64,000 bases of DNA. Source: Diphasiastrum complanatum (lineage: Eukaryota > Streptophyta > Lycopodiopsida > Lycopodiales > Lycopodiaceae). The notes beneath the pieces are model-generated. The model worked only from the letters and a program-made list of their open reading frames with translations, did not search any database and had not been told where the DNA came from. Below are positions 56,581 to 64,000 of this stretch, one piece after another (position 1 is the first letter of the stretch; every line of letters starts with the position of its first letter). The DNA is taken from positions 17,062,982-17,126,981 of the forward strand of contig CM055114.1 in NCBI GenBank assembly GCA_029204225.1, given 5' to 3'. Both the position numbers and the translations under genes were made by a program.

Positions 56581-57469
56581 CTGAAGGCTTAGATCCTATC
56601 CAAACCTCATCCTCATCCATCTCAAATTTGTTTGTGATTTCTATCTTCATTAGAAGATGTTGTGCGCAGCATCATACATGTTTTTTTCAAAGTAAGATTC
56701 AAACATATTGTGCATTGCTTCATCATGTTGTACCTCATCATCATCATCATTAGAATCAAGTGCATTAACTCTTTTGTTCTATTGTATTTGCCTCTTGAAT
56801 TTGTTTCATTCTTTGTTCTCTTATATCTATCAAAACTTGAAGTTGATTGTAACTGAACACGGATGGATCAACTCCGAGGAATGGCATTCGATTTATTAGA
56901 TATACACATTCAACAAATTCAATAGGTGACATATATAGATTGATGAGCCTTATAATAAATAACAATCATATAAAGTAAACAAATCTCAATGTCTTCCAAA
57001 TTCTAATCTTTTCATCCAAACTTTCACAAATGATTTTCAACAATGCGTCTTTCACGCATCTTTTGCCCATCACACTTGACACATGTGCACCATATTTTAT
57101 CTTGAAAATAGTTTATTTGCGAGAAACAAAAATTAAGTATGTGTCACTTTAGCATAATATTCAAAGTCATGTTTAATTTACTGTAACAAATTTTTTATGA
57201 ACATGGTAAACATGTTGTTATTATTTACTCTGTTGACTTGAGTAGTGTCTTCATCACTAGACTGATCTGAATGTAATTCATCTCTTGTGGTAAACACATA
57301 TATGCACAAGCACAAATAACATAAAATTAGTCAATTTGAAAATATGTAGATTCTTATCTTATGATATTTATATAGTGTGATTATTATATGCAAGATTCTT
57401 AATGATTCTCATTTTTTGATTTTAGGAAATCATCTAAAATCCTGCATCACGACAATAACACAAACCATA
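56581..57469. other. Junction spacer between Copia J and Copia I
   Basis: AT-rich sequence with a CATCATCATCATTAG tract at 56738-56752. Short ORFs only; no feature assigned. Confidence 0.45.
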
Positions 57470-57479
57470 ATCTCTTGTT

Positions 57480-58447
57480 TAATTGAAGCAAAATTTGTTT
57501 TGCAATCTTACAATGTGTCGAGCTTGGATTCGTGTAGAATTGGCTCATTCTGAACACTGCATATGCAAGTGTCTGGACATGTGTAATCCTATCAGTTTCC
57601 TGTATGGTGTTGAGCTACATCAATTCTCTCTCTTTTGCAGTCCTCGAACAATTTTCATTCGTCAGCACCGTTCTTGCAAGCATTGGAGTATTTGCTCCTT
57701 TGCAATTAAACATCCCGAGAATCCGTCTAGGATTTTCTAGGTGTATCTGGACTGATGAAGGTACAACTTACCTCCCTCATAGTCCTCTCAAATCTGCAAG
57801 CCAAGATAACACTTGGCTTCTCCCAAATCTACAATCCGAAATGTTTCGAGGATGTTCATTCTTCTCTTCAGCAATCAGCTTCTCACTCTTGTAGAGTATC
57901 AGAGTGTTGTCCACATACACAACTTCATTGATAATCTTTCCATATGTAATTCTTACATACACATTGGCCTCAGCCATTAGTGGCTTGAATCCTAATGATT
58001 TCAGGGCTTGATCCTTCTTTTTGTACCATTGTCGAGCTGACTGCTTCATACCATAGATACTCCTATGCATTTTGCATGCATAATCAGGAAGTGAATTCGA
58101 GACATATCCTTGGGTTTGATCCATGTAGACCTCTTCGTCTAACTCACCATGCAAGAAGGCTGTCTTCTTGTCCACAATGTGGATCCTGAGGTCATAAGCA
58201 GCTACATATGCAAATAGTAAACGTAGGACGAATATTTCATGACAGGAGAGAAGGTTTCAAAATAGTCAATACCATATCTCTGAGAGAATCCCTTCGCTAC
58301 CAATCTTGCCTTAAATTTTGAAACATCTCCATCTGGTCCATACTTTAGCTTGTAAACCCATTTGCATTTCACAGTCTTTTGCTTATCTAGTAATGGCTGT
58401 AACGTCCATACCTGGTTCTTTCTCATGGATTCCATCTTCTCGTTCAT
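57480..58447 (-). pseudogene. Reverse transcriptase of Copia I
   Basis: Blocks in order: NQVWTLQPL, CKWVYKLKYGPDGDVSKFKA, RLVAKGFSQRYGIDYFETFS, KTAFLHGELDEEVYMDQTQG, SIYGMKQSARQWYKK, then EVVYVDNTLILY. The catalytic YVDD is YVDN. The frame is interrupted near 58190, and again after 57777, where MFNCKGANTPMLA continues toward RNase H. Confidence 0.85.
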
Positions 58448-58718
58448 GGGTTGAATCCATTTGCCCTTCTCTCAACATTCAATTGCCTCCTCAAATGTCC
58501 GTGGCTTGTCACTGAATCCACAGAACTCTTCTGATGTGGAAGCTGAGCTGCCTGGCACATATCTTGCTAGCGCTCTTTGTTGTCTTGTCGACCTTCTAGG
58601 AGATCCTCTTGGGACAACAATGCCTTTGTCTTTGTCTGCTCTGCTAGGCCCGAAACCATTTTAGTTTACAGGTACTGTAGCAATAGGCTGTCTCTTGAAT
58701 TCTTTGTCTTCTGATTCG

Positions 58719-59628
58719 TCATCCGAATGCAAAGCGACTCGAAAATTTTTTGTTTTCGTGTTCATCTTCTGATCCCTCTGTCACTGGTGGCAAATCATAG
58801 TACTGTCTTTCAAGAACTCCATACCTGACAGGATCATCGTTGGCCATTGTCCTGCTCTCATCAAATCTGACATCTCTGACTGTCTTCACAATGTTCGTGT
58901 CTGGCATGTAGACTCTGTAGCATGACAAATTGCTATCATATCCTACTAGATATCGCTGTTCAACTTTCTCATCAAGCTTCTTTCGAAGCTTATCAAGAAT
59001 ATGTGCATAAGCTGCACAACCAAAGATTCTGATGTGAGACAAGTTGGGTTTTCTACCTCGCCATAATTTGTGTGGTGTCGTGTGAGGGACACCAGACTTT
59101 CCTGTTCTATTCTGAATGTATGCAACTGTAGCTAGTGCTTCAGCCCACAGTACTTTTGGAGCTTTCAAGTAGGCCATCATATAACTGAAAGCTTCCATTA
59201 GGGTCCTATTCTTCCTTTCTTCAACACCGTTGTGTTGCGGTGTGTAAGTTGCAGTCCTTCTGTGAATGATATCACGATCATTGCAGAAGTCAGTGAAGCG
59301 ATTCAAGATGTATTCGCCACCTCAATCTGTCCTGATCTGCTTCACTTTGTTGCCAGTGCATCTCTCTGCCCAATTCACATACTCTGTGAATTTGTCAAGT
59401 GTTTCTAATTTATTCTAAATAAAATACACTAGCAAATTTACTACAATCATCAATGAAGGTAATGTAATATTTTGAGCCTCCTACTGAGATCACATTGAAA
59501 GGCCCACAAACGTCAGAATGCACTAACTCTAGAATGTTAGTCGTTCTATAGGAGTCTTTGACAAATGGAGTGCGTGACATCTTACCCTTCAGACATGCAT
59601 CATAGGTGGTCGAATTGTTCGCATTCAA
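58719..59628 (-). pseudogene. Integrase of Copia I
   Basis: The zinc-domain end and first catalytic block read CLKGKMSRTPF, LELVHSDVCGPF, YYITFIDDCSKF. After a stop and a gap, DIIHRRTATYTPQHNGVEER carries the catalytic Glu region, followed by NRTLMEAFSYMM and the C-terminal VGYDSNLSCYRVYMP block. Stops between the two ORFs (59306-59410) disable it. Confidence 0.88.
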
Positions 59629-60079
59629 GATGTTGACCTAATTGCTCCATGATGGCTTGCTTGGTAAAGTGCCATTGAGTTCATATGGCATAGTCTCCTG
59701 TGCTATAGAGTGTCTGGCCAATCATCGTGAGTTTGATGCACTTGATCTGTAGGCAGGCGTACCTTCAGGTGATATAGATTACCTTTTTTTCTGCCTTGAG
59801 TGATCAGGATACTGGTACTAGCATCAACAACATTGCATGCTTCATCAAAAAATATCACACGCATCCCCTCATCAGCTATTCTTGCCAAAGATAGCAAGTC
59901 TTGCTATAGTGTAGGCACAAACAGAACATCTTTGAGTCATCTGTCTCTGCCATTCGTGTTGAGCCACAGTGAACCAATACCATTCACTTGGTGTTTGAAT
60001 CTATTCCCAAGAACAATGAATCTTAATGGATCAGAAATCAGACATAATTCATCTTTATGTCACGAAGTGTGAGGTAGGT

Positions 60080-60105
60080 ATTGAGTCTAGGATCCCTCTT
60101 GTGTG
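60080..60105 (-). pseudogene. Protease active-site region of Copia I
   Basis: The minus strand reads ILDSIPTSHFVT where Copia proteases have ILDSGATSHF. Asp is kept but Gly-Ala is Ile-Pro, and stops follow at once. Confidence 0.6.
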
Positions 60106-60130
60106 TCAGATGTTGACACTACACACACGT

Positions 60131-61151
60131 CTATACAAACATAGGTGATCGAATTATTTTTTCGATCTCTCTTCGCCCATTTTTGAGCTCTCTGGCTCCT
60201 CGACATACTAAGGACAAACTATTACTGTTCTCTTGTCTGTTTTGTGCTGACTTGTTTATTGGGTCCAGGCAGCAGTCTATGGCTGCATGACCCTTCTTGT
60301 GACAGTGAATACACTCAATTTTTGGATTGAGCCAGCACAAATTGACTGTGTGCCCTTTGCGTCTGCACCTCACGCATGTCTTTTTGTCTCCACTTTGCTG
60401 TTTTGACCTCCCTTTGTTCTTCCATTTGCCTTTGCTAGTCCCTTTTGCTTGCTGATCACGATCCTGCTACCTTTGATTTGACTCCCCCTCTTAGGTTGGA
60501 ATTGTTTCTTTGTCTTTTCTTTGTTGTGTAGAGGGCTTGGTTAGAACCATCCTTGTGATCAAGGTGCTCTCTAGCCTCGACTTCCTCTCGAATCTCGACA
60601 ATTGCCTTTTCAAGTGTCATTGTAGGATCCTTTGCTAGCAGGGTTCTGGTGGTCTCGAAGGATCTAGGCAAGGCTCTCAACATATAAGTGAGCTGGGTCT
60701 TTGCTGACACTGCATTTTCAGCTCCAAAATTGTGTAGTGATAAGAATAGATCCTTCATCTTCCTAATAAAGGAAGTGAGATCTTTACCATGATCCCACTA
60801 TAGGTTTGTGAGCTGATCTTCTAGTATCATTATTTGACTACATGATTTCGTTTGAAATCTCGTGAGTAGTATATCCCACATCTCCTTTGCCTTGGAGAGT
60901 GTAGCTAGGTCAAGCGTGAGGCTATCCTCGATGGATGATGATAGCAAGGTTACTGCCTTGTCATTTTTCTCCCTCCATTTGAGTAGCTCTTTGCTTGATG
61001 TTGTAGGCATCTCTTCTATGCCATCTACCTAGGGGAATAATCCTTCACCCTTTAGTATTAGCAAGGTCTTCACCTTCCATGCTAGGAATTTAGATCATGA
61101 AGAATCCAGAACTGTACATATCTTGGATTGTATGCTGCTGATTGAAGCCAT
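60131..61151 (-). pseudogene. Gag with two CCHC knuckles, Copia I
   Basis: The start is at about 61151 (MASISSIQSKIC). Gag blocks include NDKAVTLLSSSIEDSLTLDL, KAKEMWDILLTRFQ and TQLTYMLRALPRSFETT. The knuckles are CVRCRRKGHTVNLC and CIHCHKKGHAAIDC. Two tandem knuckles are uncommon in Copia gag. At least three stops break the frame (61010-61090, 60790, 60450). Confidence 0.85.
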
Positions 61152-61247
61152 TGCTTTTGAATTTGTTTACTTGTTGATGGTTGATTGTTTGAATGCTTAG
61201 CCTCCTAGATCTGATAGCTTTTCGCTATTTCAGACTTTGACAAGATT

Positions 61248-61260
61248 GGATCTGATACCA
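61248..61260 (-). promoter_or_regulatory. Primer-binding site of Copia I
   Basis: The minus strand TGGTATCAGATCC lies four bases inside the LTR end. Confidence 0.8.
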
Positions 61261-61264
61261 CAAA

Positions 61265-62426
61265 TGACAAATCTGCACTCTTAAAATTTAAAATCCAGCC
61301 AAAAACTTTGAATTATTTCTGTTCAAGAATAATTCGGGTTGGATCAATTAGGCTCCATAACGTAACAAAATGAAATGAGACAAAATCTAGGCAAAAAACG
61401 AAATGAAACGAAGCAAAGTGAAACCTAAATGTGCTCTGATATTGATTCATGCTTGAAGTATAGAGATTGTGAAACGAAACAAAACAAAACCCAAAACACG
61501 AAATTAGTTCATCAGAAATTCAGATATGACTGCTAGTCACTATTGGCTATATCACTCCTACAATCCTTCAGAGTGTAGTCAGACATAGCTGATCTACGTT
61601 AGCAAATTAATATGGCATTCAACAAATTAGACCAATGTGCGAAATGGAATAAACAAGTGAATCAGACACACAAATAATATCAGACAAAAATACATTCAAG
61701 ATCATACAATCATACAGATTAATAAGTGCATAACAACTACAATACTAGTTTGATCAATTTCACCATGTATTTTAGCGCCACACAATTTTAATTTGCATTG
61801 TATTCTCTCAAAGTTTAAATAGGCTTACCAAGTTTGTAAATATTATAAAAATATATTGTAAAGGTTTTAAAACCTTGAGTAGGCCCATAAGTTGTATATG
61901 GGGCCCTAGGGGCAATTTTACATGTTACCAACTATATGTTGGAACTATATGAATTTTCTCATATTGTAGGAGGGCGTATCTATAGATCTTCTGATTTTTC
62001 GAGCAACACTGCATGACAGATCCACGCAGTGCATTGGCATGAGAGAAATACAATTCTCTCACAAATCGTGTCTCGCTTACTAGCGGACCTTTGGATCTAC
62101 TGATTCTCTCAAAATTGACTGTATTCTGAATTTTCGTCTTCAGATTTCTTGTCTTGCTTACTAGCGTTCTACATTATGCATCAAATAGAAAGTATATAGT
62201 CGCATCGTGTAACTTCTAGATTAGAGTGATTAAACATCTACAACTAATCACGAATTACAACAATGGTAGATTAGCCAGGATCTAGAGTGCTTCTACTGAT
62301 GTTATGATATCTGATCTGATATTTGTAACCCATGGTACTTGGCTGACCTTCTTGGTCAGTTGAGGAGCACGACTGATTTCATGTCGTGTCGTGTCATTTC
62401 GTGTCTTGTCATGTCATCATTTGTCA
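61265..62426 (-). repeat. Putative 5' LTR of Copia I (1162 bp)
   Basis: The ends form an 8-base perfect inverted repeat, TGACAAAT at 61265 and ATTTGTCA at 62419-62426. It contains AACGAAATGAAACGAAG-like and CGTGTCGTGTCATTTCGTG low-complexity tracts. There is no second LTR for comparison. Confidence 0.55.
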
Positions 62427-62589
62427 AAGGTTCAGGATTAAATTCTAGCAAATCTTTGGCATTAGAAACATTTCGTTTCTTCACTTTACCACTATAGTTA
62501 ACTAATGCTACATTGACTAATGATTACTTCGCTTTTCTTTTCTTTTTCCTTTGCAAAAATTGTTTAGTTTCTTTCTTAATACTGATTAT

Positions 62590-64000
62590 CTTCTAATTAC
62601 TATTAAAAGTTATATTGGACATTCTAGAGACAAGGTCTTCTACTATATCATATGAACGGGTTATAAGTGGCGATGGATATCTAGGTATCTCGCTACTTAT
62701 AACTGGATTTGAAAATGTTACTTTCTTAACTTTTCTGGTTTCTTCGTCTAACATTAGAGGAGTTCTAAATCCAAAAAACCCTTTGTAAAGATTCTTTTTA
62801 TATTTTTTCACAAATTTTTCTTACACATGGACCAATCAAGACACTCAAATTTGAAATCTACGTAATGTAACTTTTTGAGTCCACATTTTGATTCCATACT
62901 AAAAATGGCATAACTTTTTTAGTGGTAAGTCTGAATTCAGCGAAATTTGGTGCATTGGAAAGTGCTCGACAAGGCTTTCAAATGATATGTTACATGATAT
63001 ACTTATGAGCTAGGATTAAAAAGCTATGGCAAGTCAAAAGTATTAGTGTTATAATATTTTAATAATAAAAAAAGCATCTTGCACAAATTCTTAAAGGGTC
63101 TTTTGGAAGTCAAAATTTCTCTAATGAAGCTTTTTAGTTTCTGAACTTATATCAACATCATAATATTTTTCAGTAGGCCTATCAAGGTCTAACTCTTTAT
63201 TATTAGAAATTTCTACTGGCTGTTTTGCGACTTTCATTTTTCTGTCGCGTTTTTCATGTTTTTCGCAGATTTCGTATTCTTAATCTTCTTCTTATCTTTA
63301 AGAGTTGAAAAATCTTTACTACTTCTAGTAGTTACTTTATTTATTTCTACATCTAAATCAGGCCATTGATGGTCTTGATCTTGCGATTCAGACTCTACTT
63401 CTATCCTCTGAACTATCATGTCAGTGTTAGTTTTAGATGGCCGAAGGTCATTTTCTCTAGGCGAGTTTACAACCTCGGTTTAGACCGCGTCTGTTGTGGC
63501 TAAGGACATTCAGCAGTGACATGCCCTTCGCCTTTACAGTTAGCACAGAACGACACATATCATACTCACCTCCTGGGTTCAGGGCAATCAGACGAATAGT
63601 GACTTGGGGCTCCACAATTGTAGCACGAACTCCTTAGTCTGGGTGGAGGAGTGGAATCTCTTGCCCCCCCTCCCCCCCCCCCCCCCCCCCTATGCAAAAT
63701 AGTGTACTCTTAACTACGCAGTTTTGGTATAATTTCTTTTGGTTAGTAGGAGTTGCAGTATAAGCTACCTCTCATGATTATTAATTGCACAGAGATATAA
63801 TTTCTCTTCTAAATAGTTAGTCAATAAACTGGGACAATTATCTTAGAATGACCTTCCTTCCCACAAGCGGTACACCAACATTGGCATTAAGATTTTCTTT
63901 CTTCCGTTTGGCTTTAACATCAGACATCTGGACTTTTAAATCACTCATTCTTTTGCTTATATCTCAACACTCTTCCTAATGGATCCATCTTTTGAATTTC
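62590..64000 (-). mobile_element. Gypsy element K: gag zinc-knuckle and pre-protease region, minus strand, runs off the right edge
   Basis: Minus-strand CCHC knuckles: CYNCGAPSHYSSDC (about 63587-63628) and CANCKGEGHVTAEC (about 63509-63550). A worn third one, CTACGKEGHSK without the last Cys, is at about 63840-63880. Downstream, TRSYDIVEDLVSRMSNITF (62600-62660) resembles the motif found before the gypsy protease. Frames are broken repeatedly. A poly-C run lies at 63664-63690. The rest of gag would lie beyond 64000. Confidence 0.7.

Larger units (their letters stand above)
57470..62426 (-). mobile_element. Copia element I, 5' LTR through RT, minus strand
   Basis: Order on the minus strand: LTR (62426-61265), PBS, gag, zinc knuckles, protease, integrase, RT, RT/RNase H linker. 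RNase H and the 3' LTR are missing; the element ends near 57470 (FRMSQFYTNPSST). Many stops and frameshifts occur. Confidence 0.85.

Noticed and set aside
61265-62426. Possible centromere-like satellite because of CGTGTC and GAAACGAA runs
   Set aside because: Better explained as low complexity within the LTR of Copia I.
1-64000. CRISPR arrays, bacterial operons, rRNA or functional tRNA genes
   Set aside because: None seen. The short direct repeats are eukaryotic tandem duplications, and the only tRNA-like sequence is the SINE at 5.8 kb.

Overview
This is nuclear DNA from a land plant. The genes have GT-AG introns, AT-rich spacers separate them, and the cellular genes are plant families: a CYP72-clan P450, a PSPG-box glycosyltransferase, an SDHAF4-type assembly factor, an HD-Zip II homeodomain and a PIF-type bHLH. 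The low gene density and heavy load of old, nested Copia and Ty3/gypsy elements would fit a large gymnosperm genome, but that assignment is a guess. Only SDHAF4 looks like an intact, complete cellular gene; the P450 runs off the left edge and the others carry lesions.

Left part (1-9.6 kb): the last two exons of a P450 with a substituted haem-loop glycine; a minus-strand gypsy gag/protease remnant with a repeated protease segment; a tRNA-like SINE with a 15-bp target duplication; and a UDP-glycosyltransferase broken by two frameshifts.

9.6-17.3 kb is the most unusual block. It holds a minus-strand, multi-exon protein with the layout of a DDE-type transposase. Divergent from it is a plus-strand gene that may start with a SAM-like fold. 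Next comes a minus-strand spliced gene whose first nine residues equal the histone H3 tail and whose 3' part is an Ulp1/C48-like peptidase lacking recognisable catalytic residues. A plus-strand ORF of unknown family recurs near 42 kb. Between the divergent genes lies a GATATC-rich tandem array. A solo LTR with a perfect TSD interrupts the H3-tail gene. I read the block as a decayed, multi-gene plant DNA transposon of a type I cannot name.

Middle (17.3-42 kb): mostly unrecognised spacer, a hAT transposase scrap, intact SDHAF4, a solo LTR (TSD CTGTG), an internally deleted Copia element (TSD TTGAT), a chimeric HD-Zip II/PIF pseudogene, and a MITE.

Right part (42-64 kb): a pile of Copia elements. 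Element A (47434-52906) is complete, with 653-bp LTRs, TSD CTAAG and tRNA-Met PBS, but encodes only gag-protease plus unknown ORFs. It sits inside the RT/RNase H region of an older Copia (B). Around it are fragments E, D, C, H and J, then a longer minus-strand Copia (I), and finally a gypsy gag with repeated zinc knuckles (K). Several coding remnants show stops where Trp is expected, consistent with decay of methylated DNA.
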